Shown piece after piece: positions 55,123 through 64,000 of a stretch of DNA of 64,000 nucleotides; the stretch's first letter is position 1; the number at the start of each line of letters is the position of its first letter. Where the stretch lies: contig NZ_VKDB01000001.1 in assembly GCF_007280555.1 (NCBI RefSeq), forward strand, positions 62,001-126,000, written 5' to 3'. The notes beneath the pieces are model-generated. The model worked only from the letters and a program-made list of their open reading frames with translations. It ran no database searches and was not told the origin of the DNA. Both the position numbers and the translations under genes were made by a program. Source of the stretch: Deinococcus detaillensis. GTDB lineage: Bacteria > Deinococcota > Deinococci > Deinococcales > Deinococcaceae.

Positions 55123-55524
55123 TCAGCTCAGTCCGCCTCTGGCATAGAGGCCGCCCACCACGAAGGTCAGCAGCACGAACGTCAACGACGCGGCAGTCAG
55201 ACCAAGAGCATTCTTTGAAGTTTTTTGGGCGCTGCGCTGCGGCAGCCAGTAGAGCAGCATCAGCAGGCCCAGTGCGCCCAGACCGCCAAGATAGTGCACA
55301 TACTTTTGCACGATGCCTAGCCCCTGGTCGAGCAGTTTGATGCCGATCAGCGCCTGAACCATCAGCGCGATTTGCAGCACGATCAGCGAGGCGCGTTGCA
55401 GCGGGCCAAAATTCTTGAGGACGTACGCGCCGCGCCAGTTGATGACGAGGGCGGCGAGAGCGGCCAGCACCACCAAACCGCCGACAGCGTTGTGAACGAG
55501 GGGCTTTACGACGAATTCATCCAT
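55123..55524 (-). CDS. Four-helix membrane protein, unknown
   Basis: 133-residue product with four transmembrane helices (about 15-32, 46-66, 78-95, 108-128) and no recognised motif. CAAGGAG lies upstream of ATG 55524. Its upstream region carries an inverted repeat and GTCAACT-type repeats (55556-55615) that look like an operator. Confidence 0.75.
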   Translation of the reverse strand: MDEFVVKPLVHNAVGGLVVLAALAALVINWRGAYVLKNFGPLQRASLIVLQIALMVQALIGIKLLDQGLGIVQKYVHYLGGLGALGLLMLLYWLPQRSAQKTSKNALGLTAASLTFVLLTFVVGGLYARGGLS

Positions 55525-55555
55525 GCTGTGTCTCCTTGAGGTGTTGCAATTTCTG

Positions 55556-55615
55556 CTTACCTACCGGTAAGTCAACTGATGCCGAGTCTAGGTTAACTCC
55601 GGCGGCATGTCAACT
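55556..55615. promoter_or_regulatory. Candidate operator (CTTACC-N4-GGTAAG plus GTCAACT repeats)
   Basis: Inverted repeat CTTACC/GGTAAG (55556-55561, 55566-55571), followed by GTCAACT (55571-55577), GTTAACT (55592-55598) and GTCAACT (55609-55615). The palindrome is of the kind bound by TetR-type regulators, but no such regulator is nearby. Confidence 0.5.
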
Positions 55616-55698
55616 TCTGACCCTGCCAGGGGAAATGAAATGTTAAAAAAGTGAGCAAGGTAAGCTGGAAGTCAGTTAGAAAGAGCTAAACTCACACT

Positions 55699-56235
55699 AT
55701 GAAAGGCTTAGTCTGGCCCCTCTTGTTTGTGCCGCTCCTCTGGGCGTGCGGCACGGCGGCTGGGCCGGGCCTGAGCAGCGCCGGTCTCAGTGGCGGCTCC
55801 GCTCTGCAAAACGCGGCGAGTGTGCCGCCGATCAGCGCCGGAGAACTGCTGGCTGCGCCGACCAAGCTGGCCATCGGCGGAATGAAGATCAGCGCCGAGG
55901 CCACGCCGTACCTGAGCGCGCTGCCGTGCGTGGGCCGGCCCTGTGCTGGCAACTTCGTGGTGCCAGTCACGCTGCGCTCCAGCGCCGGCCCGCTCAATAC
56001 TTTTAAAGTCACGGGCGTGTACGTGATTACCGAGGGCGGGGTGTGGCGCTCCGGGGTGGATTCGCAAGACCGCCGCCACTGCTCGGGCGCGGCCAACTGC
56101 TTGCAAGCAGTGGGGCGCGGCAGCGCCAACTTGTCTAGCAGCGACGCCGTGCAGGTCGTGCTGATGTTCCAAGACGCGGCGGGCAAAACTTACAAGCTGC
56201 GCGACAGCAAAGCGGTGGTCAGCGGCGGGCAGTAA
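55699..56235 (+). CDS. Secreted lipoprotein, unknown
   Basis: 178-residue product with signal peptide and lipobox (PLLWACGTA, Cys17), then a beta-rich domain with paired cysteines (LPCVGRPCAG; HCSGAANCL). TAAACT (55687-55692) lies 6 nt before ATG with no Shine-Dalgarno, so leaderless. Family not recognised. Confidence 0.8.
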   Translation: MKGLVWPLLFVPLLWACGTAAGPGLSSAGLSGGSALQNAASVPPISAGELLAAPTKLAIGGMKISAEATPYLSALPCVGRPCAGNFVVPVTLRSSAGPLNTFKVTGVYVITEGGVWRSGVDSQDRRHCSGAANCLQAVGRGSANLSSSDAVQVVLMFQDAAGKTYKLRDSKAVVSGGQ

Positions 56236-56312
56236 CCGCAGGGCTGCAATTCCCGCCAATGATGGACGAGTTCCAAAGAACGCACCACGCTCAAAGGCGC
56301 TAGGCTGTACGC

Positions 56313-56990
56313 ATGGCTAAGCTCAGCGGAACCACTGTAATGCTCACCGGAGCGGGCGGCGCACTGGCGACTGCTATCGCCCAAGAACTCATTGACGCGG
56401 GCGCAGAACTTATTTTGGTGGGGCGCGGTGAAGCGCTTAAACGCGCCGAAGACCGCTTTCCCGCCAAAAAAACCCTCGATCTCGATTTAACCGACCCCGA
56501 CTGCGTGGACATCCTCAAAAAGCAGCGGGCCGACGTGCTGATTCACACCATCGGCGCATTCAGCGCTCAGGACGCCCATAAAGCCAGCGAAAAAGATTAT
56601 CAAGCGATGTTCGGAGCCAATATGCAGTCGCTGTTTCACGCGGCACAGGGCGTCTTGCCGCACATGATCAAGCAAAAAGAAGGCATGATTTTGGGGGTCT
56701 CAGCGGGGCAAGCGGCCAAGATGAGCGGCCCCGGCGCGGCGCTGTATACCGCCAGCAAAGCGGCAGTGGCGGCTTACCTGCTCAGCCTCCACGACGAACT
56801 CAAAGCCAAAGGTGTGACCACCCTGACCCTTTATCCGATGGGGGCAATCGACACCTCCTCCAACCGCGAGTCGGGTCTGACCTGGGAAGCCACCATCGAT
56901 CCGCGTGCGTTGGCGCAAACCCTCGCCCACGCCATCACCCGCCCGGCGCGGGCGCACATGACCGAACTCAAGGTGTATCCAGAACTCTAA
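56313..56990 (+). CDS. Short-chain dehydrogenase/reductase
   Basis: 225-residue SDR with LTGAGGALATAIAQEL (nucleotide motif), DLDLTDPD, HTIGAFSAQDAH (NAG variant), YTASKAAVAAYLLSL (catalytic Tyr-x3-Lys) and YPMGAIDTSSNR. TAGGCT (56301-56306) lies 6 nt upstream, a leaderless start. Substrate unknown. Confidence 0.88.
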   Translation: MAKLSGTTVMLTGAGGALATAIAQELIDAGAELILVGRGEALKRAEDRFPAKKTLDLDLTDPDCVDILKKQRADVLIHTIGAFSAQDAHKASEKDYQAMFGANMQSLFHAAQGVLPHMIKQKEGMILGVSAGQAAKMSGPGAALYTASKAAVAAYLLSLHDELKAKGVTTLTLYPMGAIDTSSNRESGLTWEATIDPRALAQTLAHAITRPARAHMTELKVYPEL

Positions 56991-57013
56991 ACCGTTCGTC
57001 AAAAAAGAAGCGC

Positions 57014-57811
57014 TTATTGCCGGCTCAGGGCCACTTGCCGTTCGCGCCAGACCTGAGCGGCCAGCAGCGCGGCGGCCTGCACTGCCAGCGACGGCGCGTA
57101 CCAGTGCGGGCGTTTGAGCAGGGTCAACGCGCCCAGCAGCAGCAGTTGGCTGCTCAGCCCTAAGTTGGCGCTGAGAGTCAGGGCAGCGAGCGGCGTATAA
57201 GCTTGGCGGTCTTGCGGGCTGGGCTGACGGCCGGCCACCGAGCGCAACCGAGCTTCAAACAAGCGGCTGAGCACCTGCTCCTGCGGCACGAAGTACAGCG
57301 CATAGAATTTCTCTAGCGCCGCCAGCACCACCAGATTGTCGCCTTGCTGCGCTGCCGGAGCGCGGAAGGTTTCGCCTCTGGCGGCACGGTAATCGCGCTC
57401 CCACAGGTAATCGGTGCTCAGAATCAGGCTCAGCAGCAGCGTGGCACTGGGGCCGATCAGGGGGCCGTGCAGAGCCGTGAGTAAGGCAAAATTGCCCAGC
57501 ACGTCCATTTCGCTGTCGAGGTAGCGCCCGCTGAGGGTGGTCTGATCGGTGGCGCGGGCGAGTTGGCCGTCGAGGTTGTCGAGAACGGTTTTGAGTTGCA
57601 GCAGCAGTGCCGGAGCCAGCCAAGCGCCGCGCCGCAGCCCAGCGGCAGCCACCAGCGTCAGGCCGGTGTGAAACAGCACCACCTGGGTGGGCCTCAACTT
57701 GGTGCGGGCGGCGGGAGCCACCAATAGTTGCGCCAGCGGCCGGAAGACCCGCTCGGCGGCCCACTCGTCGGCGGGGCGGGCCTTGCGGGTCTGGGCGAGG
57801 CCGGGGGTCAT
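57014..57811 (-). CDS. CDP-alcohol phosphatidyltransferase
   Basis: Membrane phospholipid-synthesis enzyme of about 265 residues. The complete CDP-AP motif D-x2-DG-x2-AR-x8-G-x3-D-x3-D is present as DNLDGQLARATD followed by SGRYLDSEMD (Asp78, Asp81, Gly82, Ala85, Arg86, Gly95, Asp99, Asp103), with about six hydrophobic segments. ATG 57811 overlaps the upstream gene stop (ATGA), which rules out longer starts. The acceptor alcohol is unknown. Confidence 0.88.
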   Translation of the reverse strand: MTPGLAQTRKARPADEWAAERVFRPLAQLLVAPAARTKLRPTQVVLFHTGLTLVAAAGLRRGAWLAPALLLQLKTVLDNLDGQLARATDQTTLSGRYLDSEMDVLGNFALLTALHGPLIGPSATLLLSLILSTDYLWERDYRAARGETFRAPAAQQGDNLVVLAALEKFYALYFVPQEQVLSRLFEARLRSVAGRQPSPQDRQAYTPLAALTLSANLGLSSQLLLLGALTLLKRPHWYAPSLAVQAAALLAAQVWRERQVALSRQ

Positions 57812-58080
57812 GCGGGCTTGGAGGCGACTTTGGTGGTGGAGTTGGTGGCGGTGGGCAACGCGGCCAGATACACCGCTAGAGCCGCGCCCAGCGCTTCTAG
57901 AATGCCGCGTGGGTAAGCTGTCAAAAAGTGGCTTAGCAGGACGCCTTCTACCGCGCTGAGCGCCCGCATCCAGGTGGGAGCGGCGGGATTGAGGCTGGCA
58001 AACGCGCCCAACGCCAAAGCCCCCAGCACGGCGGCCAGCATCCACAGCAGAACTTTCAAAAGGAGCGTGAGCGCTTTCAC
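57808..58080 (-). CDS. Small membrane protein, unknown
   Basis: 90-residue product with two hydrophobic segments (about 5-28 and 58-78) and a Ser/Thr/Lys tail. Translationally coupled to the CDP-alcohol phosphatidyltransferase gene by a 4-nt overlap, suggesting a shared lipid-related role. No family recognised. Confidence 0.75.
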   Translation of the reverse strand: MKALTLLLKVLLWMLAAVLGALALGAFASLNPAAPTWMRALSAVEGVLLSHFLTAYPRGILEALGAALAVYLAALPTATNSTTKVASKPA

Positions 58081-58205
58081 GGACGGGTTTGCTCGGCAAT
58101 CATGGCGGGCATTCTAGCGACGTGAGGTTGGAACGCGGTGAAAAAGTGTATGGCCGCGCAAGGTCGCCGCCATTTGGCGGGCCTGCCCTGTTTTACACTC
58201 AGGAT

Positions 58206-58550
58206 ATGCTTGACTCTTCCCCGCCCAGTTTGCCCGCCCGCGTGCGCGTGTCGCGCTTGCCGTTGCCGCCCGCTCCAGCCGTGCAGTTGCGGCTTAAAAC
58301 CCTCTTTGCGGCTCAGCCCGGTTTGCCCCTTTCACAGCTCATGGCGGGCGCGGTGGCGGTGGCCGGAGGCAAAGTCATCGGCGCGGCGCTGAGCTGGCCG
58401 GGCGCGGAGGGTCAGCCGCAGCGCGGCCTGGAACTCGAAAGCGGCTGGCGCGGGCGCGGTATCGAAGAAGCGCTGCTCGGGTTGCTGACGACTGATCAAT
58501 CTATAAACGAGCAGCCTAGAACTGACCAGCCCACGACTGAGCAGCTGTGA
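58206..58550 (+). CDS. Short GNAT-like protein
   Basis: 114-residue product; GGKVIGAALSWPG and ESGWRGRGIEEALLGLL recall the GNAT motif A (RGRGI), but the protein is shorter than a full GNAT domain, so it may be degenerate. TACACT (58194-58199) lies 6 nt before ATG 58206 (leaderless). Stop overlaps the next GTG start. Confidence 0.6.
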   Translation: MLDSSPPSLPARVRVSRLPLPPAPAVQLRLKTLFAAQPGLPLSQLMAGAVAVAGGKVIGAALSWPGAEGQPQRGLELESGWRGRGIEEALLGLLTTDQSINEQPRTDQPTTEQL

Positions 58551-59953
58551 GCGCTGCCGACTTGTCCGCTTCGCTCAATCCGTTTGCTCCGGCGCGTCGC
58601 TCGCTGAGTATCGGGCTGCTGCTGGGCGTGCTGCTGATTGCCTTCGAGTCGCTGGCGGTGGCCACCGCACTGCCGGAAGTGGCCCGTGAACTTCACGGCC
58701 TGAAGCTCTACGGCTGGCCGCTGAGCGCCTTTTTTATGGGCTTTATGGTCGGCACGGTGGGGCTGGGTGCGCTGGCTGACCGCGACGGGCCGTTTGTGCC
58801 GGTGGTGATCGCGCTGCTGCTGTTTGCCGCTGGCCTCGGTGTGGCGGGACTCTCCCCCAACATGGCGGTGCTGATCGGCGGCCGCATCTTGCAGGGTCTG
58901 GGCGGCGGAGCCATCGTGTCGGTGGCTTATTTGGTCATCAACACCGCTTACCCCGACGCCATGCGGGCCAGAATGCTGGCGCTGCTGAGTAGTGCTTGGG
59001 TGCTGCCCGCGCTGCTCGGCCCGGCCCTGGCGAGCTACGTGACAGGGCGCTGGTCGTGGCGTGGGGTGTTCTTGGGGTTGCTGCCGCTGGTTATCTTGGC
59101 TGCCGGATTGCTGCTGCCCACCCTACGCACCTTGAGGGGCGCGGGCACGCCGCTGAGCCGCACTCGCCTGTGGGCGGTGGTGCTGGCCGCGATTGGCGTC
59201 ACGCTGGGGCTGGCAGGCATCACTGAATTGGGGCAGGGCAAATGGCTGGGCGGTTTGCTGCTGCTGCCGGGGCTGGGGCTGGCTTTGCCGGCGCTGGGTC
59301 GCCTCTTTCCGGCCCGCATGCTGGCCCTCGGCACGCCGCTGAGCGCGGGGTACGCGGTGCGGTTTTTGCTGGCCTTCGCTTTTTTCGGCAGCGAGTCGAT
59401 TTTGCCGCTGGGCTTGGCGGAGCTTCGCGGCCTGACTTTGCTGCAAGCTGGCCTGTTTTTGACGGGTGGAGCGCTGATTTGGTCGGCCACCAGTTTGATT
59501 CATTCACGCTTTGACGAGCGCACGCAGGGCCAGCGGCGCTCCTCGGTGGTGCGGCTCGGCTCGCTGGCAATCGGCACTGGCCTGTTGGGCCTGCTCGCCG
59601 CGCTGGTCTTTTCCGCTTTGCCGATTGCGCTGGGGGTCTTTTTCTGGATTTTGGCGGCGTTCGGCATGGGTCTGGCCTTTCCGGCACATGTTTTGGTGGT
59701 CATGCAGCACGCGCCCAGCGGGCAACAAGGCGAAGTCAGCGGCACGCTGCAACTCGCCGACATGCTCGGCAGCGCTCTGGGCGCGGGCCTCGGCGGAGCG
59801 CTGGTGGCGGCCCTCGGCGCGGCGGGCGGCGTGCCCTGGCAACTCGGCTTGACCTTCGGACTGGCTTTCTTCACCGCCGTGGTGGCGGGGCGGCTGCGCG
59901 GACGAAGCGGAGCAGGCACAGCAACTTCTGAGGGTGACCTTGCCCATGACTGA
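58547..59953 (+). CDS. MFS transporter (drug-exporter type)
   Basis: 468-residue major facilitator with 12-14 transmembrane helices, motif A-like FMVGTVGLGALADRDG after helix 2 and GRILQGLGGGAIVSVAYL (motif C-like, antiporter signature region). Similar in layout to DHA-type multidrug exporters. GTG 58547 overlaps the preceding gene by 4 nt. Substrate unknown. Confidence 0.88.
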   Translation: MSAADLSASLNPFAPARRSLSIGLLLGVLLIAFESLAVATALPEVARELHGLKLYGWPLSAFFMGFMVGTVGLGALADRDGPFVPVVIALLLFAAGLGVAGLSPNMAVLIGGRILQGLGGGAIVSVAYLVINTAYPDAMRARMLALLSSAWVLPALLGPALASYVTGRWSWRGVFLGLLPLVILAAGLLLPTLRTLRGAGTPLSRTRLWAVVLAAIGVTLGLAGITELGQGKWLGGLLLLPGLGLALPALGRLFPARMLALGTPLSAGYAVRFLLAFAFFGSESILPLGLAELRGLTLLQAGLFLTGGALIWSATSLIHSRFDERTQGQRRSSVVRLGSLAIGTGLLGLLAALVFSALPIALGVFFWILAAFGMGLAFPAHVLVVMQHAPSGQQGEVSGTLQLADMLGSALGAGLGGALVAALGAAGGVPWQLGLTFGLAFFTAVVAGRLRGRSGAGTATSEGDLAHD

Positions 59954-60287
59954 ATCACTTCAGTCTGCGCCGCAGAACCGCGTTTTGCTGCTGGACGTGG
60001 ACGGGGTGTTGGTCACGCCGCCGGAGATGTTCGGTGCGCGACTGCTGAGAAGTCATCCTGAGGTGGCCACCGAGTTTTTTTGCGGCCCGTTTATGACGGC
60101 CAGCCGAGGTGAAGCAGATCTGCTCGATGTTCTGCCGCCCTATTTGGAGCGCCTAGGCTACACCGGAACAGTAAATAACTTCGTCACAGAATGGTTTGAG
60201 AGCGAAAACCACCCCAACCATCTTCTGCCCAGTGAAAGGCTCCCGATTGTGCCTGCACATCTGGACAAGCACTGTCCCGTGCCCTAA
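59946..60287 (+). pseudogene. HAD-family hydrolase, C-terminally truncated
   Basis: 113-residue frame starting MTESLQSAPQNRVLLLDVDGVLVTP, which carries HAD motif I (DVDGV) and a helical cap (VLPPYLERLGYTGTVNNFVTEWFESENH), then ends in unrelated sequence (LPIVPAHLDKHCPVP). Motifs II-IV are missing where a full enzyme would continue for about 90 more residues. Probably inactivated by a deletion or frameshift. It overlaps the MFS gene by 8 nt. Confidence 0.75.
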
Positions 60288-60347
60288 ACTTTGAACTGAG
60301 TATAAAATTATCTATTTGTCCCGTTCTCGCCTCAGGAGGTACTTTCC

Positions 60348-62729
60348 GTGACTGCCACTCAAACCCCACCGACTGCCCAGCATCAACCCCAGCCTTCTCC
60401 CATTCAGAAAGCCGCCGTGATCGGTGCGGGCGTGATGGGCGCGGCAATTGCTGCCCAATTGACCAACGCGGGCATTCCGGTGGTGCTGCTCGATATCGTG
60501 TTGCCCGACAAGCCTGACCGCAACTTTCTGGCCAAAGCGGGCATCGAACGGGCGCTGAAAGCCAGCCCCGCCGCTTTCATGGCCCCCGAGAACGCCAAGC
60601 TGATCACGGTGGGCAATTTGGAAGACGACCTCGCCAAGATTAAAGACGCCGACTGGATCATCGAGGCGATCATCGAGAAGCTGGACGCCAAGCACGACCT
60701 CTGGGAGAAAGTGGAGAAGGTCGCCAAGAAAACGGCCATCATTTCCAGCAACTCCAGCGGCATCCCGATGCACCTGCAAGTCGAGGGCCGCTCGGAGGAC
60801 TTCAAGAGCCGTTTCGTGGGGGCGCACTTTTTCAATCCGCCGCGCTACCTGCACCTCTTAGAAGTCATTCCCACCGATCAGACCAGCCCTGAAGTGGTTC
60901 GTGCCTTCAGCGAATTCGCCGATCATACGTTGGGTAAAGGTGTGGTCGTCGCCAACGACGTGCCGGGGTTTGTGGGCAACCGCATCGGCGTCTACGGCAT
61001 GGTGCGGGCCATGAAACGCATGGAAGAAAACGGCCTGACGCCTGCGGTGGTCGATCAGCTCACCGGCCCGGCGATTGGCCGCCCCAAGAGCGCCACTTTC
61101 CGCACTGCCGATCTGTCGGGCCTGGATATCATCTACCACGTTGCCAACGACATCGGCAAGGTGACGGGCGACGACGAGGACTTTACCCTCACCAATACTT
61201 TCAAGCAACTGGTGGAAGAGAAAAAGTGGCTGGGCGATAAGACCGGCAGTGGGTTCTACAAGAAAACTAAGGACGAGCGCGGCAAGACCAAGATTCTGAC
61301 CCTGAATCTGGACAACCTGGAATACGAAGACCAGGCGCCGGTCAAGGTTGCGGTGCTGGACGCGCTGAAAGGTAAGCCGCTGGCGGAGCGCGTCAAGGGC
61401 CTGTACGAAGTGGAAGGCAAGGAAGGCGACTTCATGCGCGGCGTGATGAACGACAGTTTCTGGTACGCCGCCAAGATGGCCGGAACGGTATCAGGTCAGC
61501 TTCAGGACATCGACAACGCGCTGAAATGGGGCTTCGGCTGGGAGCAGGGGCCGTTCGAGACGATGGACGCGCTGGGCGTGAAAACCGTGATCGGCAGTCT
61601 GGAGAAAGAAGGCCGCACCCTGCCGCCGCTGCTCCAGAAAATGAAGGACGAGAGCCGCGACAAGTTTTACAACGGCGGCGAAATTGTAGATGCCAAGGGT
61701 GAGATGCAGCCCTACGCCGCGCCGTACCTGATTCTGAGCGACCTCAAAAAAGATGCCAGCAAGGTCGTCAAGAAGACCAGCGGCGCGAGCTTGGTTGACC
61801 TGGGCGACGGCGTGCTGCTGCTCGAATTCCACTCCAAGATGAACGCGCTGGGCGAGGACGCTATTCGGATGATCGGCACAGCCCACAAAACCGTGCAGGA
61901 GCTGGGCTATGCCGGACTGGTCGTCGGTAATCAGGGCGACAACTTCAGCGCGGGCGCGAACCTGCCACTGATCCTGTCGCAGGCCCAGGACGAGGAATGG
62001 GACGAGCTGGACGCGGCCATCAAACTGTTTCAGCAGGCCACCACCAGCCTGCGCTTCAGCCCGCACCCCGTTGTAGTGGCTCCCTTCAACCTGACGCTGG
62101 GTGGCGGCACCGAGATGGCCCTGCACGCCGACGCCGTGACCGCCAGCGCTGAGACGTACATGGGCCTGGTCGAAGTCGGCGTGGGCTTGATTCCCGGCGG
62201 CGGCGGCACCAAGGAAATGCTGCTGCGCTTTACGGATCAAACCTTGCCGGGTCAGCCGCTTCTCCCCGCCGTGCAACGCGCCTTTGAGCTGATCGGTACC
62301 GCCAAAGTCAGCACCAGCGCTCAGGACGCCCGCAAACTCAGCTTCCTGAGAAAGAGCGACGAAACGGTGATGAACCGCGACAATCTGCTGGCCGAGGCCA
62401 AACGCAAAGTGCTGGAACTCGCGCCCGGCTATGTGCAGCCCGCTATGCGAATGGACATTCCGGTGATGGGCGAGGCGGCGATTGGCGCGATCAAGAGCGC
62501 CCTCTACGGTCTGGTGGAAGGCGGCTATGCCAGCAAATACGACCGCGAAGTCTTGCTGCAACTGGCGAACATTTTGGCAGGCGGCGCGACCAACAACCGC
62601 CAAGCCCGCGTCACGGAGCAGCAACTCCTTGACCTGGAACGCGAAGCCTTTTTGACGCTGGCCGGGAAGAAGGGCACGCAAGACCGGATCGCGCACATGC
62701 TCAAGACGGGCAAGCCGCTGCGGAACTAA
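60348..62729 (+). CDS. fadN: 3-hydroxyacyl-CoA dehydrogenase / enoyl-CoA hydratase fusion
   Basis: Beta-oxidation enzyme of 793 residues. N-terminal NAD-binding domain ([17 protein letters not shown], about residues 24-40), 3HCDH signature [16 protein letters not shown] (about 203-218), C-terminal dehydrogenase domain, and an enoyl-CoA hydratase/crotonase domain ([47 protein letters not shown], about 520-625). Layout matches FadN-type proteins. AGGAGGT precedes GTG 60348. Confidence 0.93.
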   Translation: MTATQTPPTAQHQPQPSPIQKAAVIGAGVMGAAIAAQLTNAGIPVVLLDIVLPDKPDRNFLAKAGIERALKASPAAFMAPENAKLITVGNLEDDLAKIKDADWIIEAIIEKLDAKHDLWEKVEKVAKKTAIISSNSSGIPMHLQVEGRSEDFKSRFVGAHFFNPPRYLHLLEVIPTDQTSPEVVRAFSEFADHTLGKGVVVANDVPGFVGNRIGVYGMVRAMKRMEENGLTPAVVDQLTGPAIGRPKSATFRTADLSGLDIIYHVANDIGKVTGDDEDFTLTNTFKQLVEEKKWLGDKTGSGFYKKTKDERGKTKILTLNLDNLEYEDQAPVKVAVLDALKGKPLAERVKGLYEVEGKEGDFMRGVMNDSFWYAAKMAGTVSGQLQDIDNALKWGFGWEQGPFETMDALGVKTVIGSLEKEGRTLPPLLQKMKDESRDKFYNGGEIVDAKGEMQPYAAPYLILSDLKKDASKVVKKTSGASLVDLGDGVLLLEFHSKMNALGEDAIRMIGTAHKTVQELGYAGLVVGNQGDNFSAGANLPLILSQAQDEEWDELDAAIKLFQQATTSLRFSPHPVVVAPFNLTLGGGTEMALHADAVTASAETYMGLVEVGVGLIPGGGGTKEMLLRFTDQTLPGQPLLPAVQRAFELIGTAKVSTSAQDARKLSFLRKSDETVMNRDNLLAEAKRKVLELAPGYVQPAMRMDIPVMGEAAIGAIKSALYGLVEGGYASKYDREVLLQLANILAGGATNNRQARVTEQQLLDLEREAFLTLAGKKGTQDRIAHMLKTGKPLRN

Positions 62730-62775
62730 AACGGCGTCGGTTCACACCTCTGTCCACTTCGGAGATACTTTTCCC

Positions 62776-63999
62776 ATGACCCCCACCCCTAAATCTTCCT
62801 TCCCCGTCTTCGCCCGCGTGCTGCTGGGCGTGGGCCTCGGCGTGGCGGCCACACTCGGCACCGGCTGGTATTTTGCCGATGGACTGGTGCATGCGCGGCC
62901 TGTCAAGCGGCCCGTTTACAAGACCCGCGTGCTGGCGGTGTCGCACGAGAACCACGAAACGATGATTCAGCTCACCCGCAACTACGCCACCGCCCGCGCC
63001 GGGGCCGTCACGCTCGACTGGGACGCTGAAGACGGTGGCTCATTGCTGGGGCCAGTGGTGGAGGGCGGCTCCAAGTGGGTCAAGCGGCCCCTGCTGCGCG
63101 GCGGACAGTACCTCAGGCCGGGGCTGGCGGTGCGCCCCAGTTCGGTGGGGCTCGGCAATCCGGCGGGGCGCGGGCTGATCTTCGACAATCTGGTGCTCAG
63201 CGGCGAGCACGGCCCGCTTCCGGCCTGGTTCGTGCCGGGCAAGGAAGGCGCAATCGGAGCCGACCCCCAGCAAGACTGGGTCATCATCATGCACGGCTAC
63301 CAGGGCCTGCGGCAAGACGCCCTGCGGTTTTTGCCGACCTATCACGACTTTGGCCTCAGCAGCTTGGTGGTCACTTACCGCAATGCCCACGGCGCGGGCC
63401 GCACGCCGCAGGGCGTTTACCGGCTCAGCGCCGAGGAGTGGGAAGACTTGGAAGTGGCGGTGCAGTACGCCCGCGATCACGGAGCGAGGCGGATCGTGCT
63501 GATGGGCCTGAGCATGGGCGGCAGCATCACGCTGGCCTTTATGCGGCGCAGCAAACTGGCCCAGTATGTCAACGCGGTGGTGCTCGATTCGCCCGCCCTA
63601 GAGTGGCGCGAACTGATCAAGCATTTTGCCGTGCGACTGCGGTTGCCGGTGTTTCTCGCGCCCATCGTGGAGAAGCTGACCACCCTCAAGAGCGGCCAGG
63701 ATTTCGACGCGGTCGATCACCTCAGCCACGCCCACGTCTATGACCGCCACATGCTGATCTTTCACGGCAGCGCCGACGACACCGTGCCCGTTTCGCAGCT
63801 CGACCGCTTGTTCGAGGCCCGGCCCGATTTGATCGAGTACGTGCGGGTGGAAGGCGCAGAACACCTCCGAAACTGGAATATGGATATAGAGAATTACGAG
63901 CGCCGCCTGCGCCAGTACCTCAGCCGGATGCTGGGGCCGCTTGAAGCTCAACACTCTGAAATAAATACCCCTTCTCAAAAGGAGAATCCCAATGTCTAA
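62776..63999 (+). CDS. Membrane-anchored alpha/beta hydrolase
   Basis: 407-residue protein with an N-terminal transmembrane anchor (about 12-32) and an extracytoplasmic or cytoplasmic-face alpha/beta hydrolase domain: WVIIMHGYQGLRQDALRF, nucleophile elbow LMGLSMGGSITLA, acid region FHGSADDTVP and His in VEGAEHLRNW. YqkD/FrsA-like. It follows fadN by 46 bp and its stop overlaps the next start (63992), so it belongs to the same operon. Substrate unknown. Confidence 0.87.
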   Translation: MTPTPKSSFPVFARVLLGVGLGVAATLGTGWYFADGLVHARPVKRPVYKTRVLAVSHENHETMIQLTRNYATARAGAVTLDWDAEDGGSLLGPVVEGGSKWVKRPLLRGGQYLRPGLAVRPSSVGLGNPAGRGLIFDNLVLSGEHGPLPAWFVPGKEGAIGADPQQDWVIIMHGYQGLRQDALRFLPTYHDFGLSSLVVTYRNAHGAGRTPQGVYRLSAEEWEDLEVAVQYARDHGARRIVLMGLSMGGSITLAFMRRSKLAQYVNAVVLDSPALEWRELIKHFAVRLRLPVFLAPIVEKLTTLKSGQDFDAVDHLSHAHVYDRHMLIFHGSADDTVPVSQLDRLFEARPDLIEYVRVEGAEHLRNWNMDIENYERRLRQYLSRMLGPLEAQHSEINTPSQKENPNV

Positions 64000-64000
64000 C
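63992..64000 (+). CDS. Start of next gene (cut by window edge)
   Basis: AAAAGGAG at 63977-63984 followed 7 nt later by ATG-TCT-AAC (Met-Ser-Asn) marks the start of another gene overlapping the hydrolase stop. Only three codons are in the window, so nothing can be said of its product. Confidence 0.6.

Noticed and set aside
61491..62696. 401-codon minus-strand frame opposite fadN
   Set aside because: Antisense shadow of a clear enoyl-CoA hydratase domain; GC-rich codon bias creates long open antisense frames.

Overview
The window is a 64 kb piece of a Deinococcus-type chromosome. The identification rests on the gene families and their order (L21-L27-Obg, an MglA/MglB pair, FabI, a MoxR-DUF58-transglutaminase operon, 3HCDH-ECH fusion), the moderately high GC, and promoter style. 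At least 17 genes have a TANNNT -10 box ending 6-8 nt before the start codon and no Shine-Dalgarno sequence, the leaderless-mRNA habit known in Deinococcus. I could not run searches; family names come from motifs read in the translations.

Layout. 1-4.5 kb: rplU, rpmA, obg, then yqeK-LCP-rsfS (ribosome and envelope housekeeping). 4.5-10.4 kb, minus strand: MoxR ATPase, ankyrin protein, DUF58 protein, membrane transglutaminase, then a CitE-like lyase. 10.5-20.7 kb: fabI, two lipoproteins, M55 aminopeptidase, GNAT, ACT protein, mglA/mglB, a phosphodiester glycosidase with a KPS-rich linker, small unknowns. 20.8-33.9 kb: tRNA-Ala, thioesterase, YjbQ, MFS/MarR pair, UbiA prenyltransferase, dihaem cytochrome c, sufE, rhodanese, FAD oxidoreductase, erythromycin-esterase-like protein, tRNA-Ile, argJ, rraA.

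33.94-39.06 kb: the standout. A 5,040 bp integrative element sits in tRNA-Asn, bounded by a perfect 76 bp direct repeat. It is visibly AT-richer than its surroundings and encodes a tyrosine recombinase, a protein whose C-terminal half carries all the core motifs of family A DNA polymerases (with the steric-gate Glu replaced by His), a two-gene cargo operon of unknown function (small protein plus a 492-aa protein with a DUF5677/HEPN-like C-terminus), and its own consensus promoter pointing into the right-hand tRNA fragment. The architecture resembles pipolins, which pair a tyrosine recombinase and tRNA integration with a family B polymerase; here the polymerase is family A.

39.2-49.1 kb: DUF808 protein, NAD-binding reductase, then a potassium-type cluster (KdpD sensor half without kinase, separate HisKA kinase, NarL-type regulator, TrkH channel), NUDIX, SDR, dprA. 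49.2-64 kb: tmRNA, a three-gene cluster built around a second Roadblock/MglB-like protein, tsaE, membrane and lipoprotein genes, SDR, CDP-alcohol phosphatidyltransferase, MFS exporter, a truncated HAD gene, a 3-hydroxyacyl-CoA dehydrogenase/enoyl-CoA hydratase fusion, an alpha/beta hydrolase, and the first codons of another gene at the window edge.
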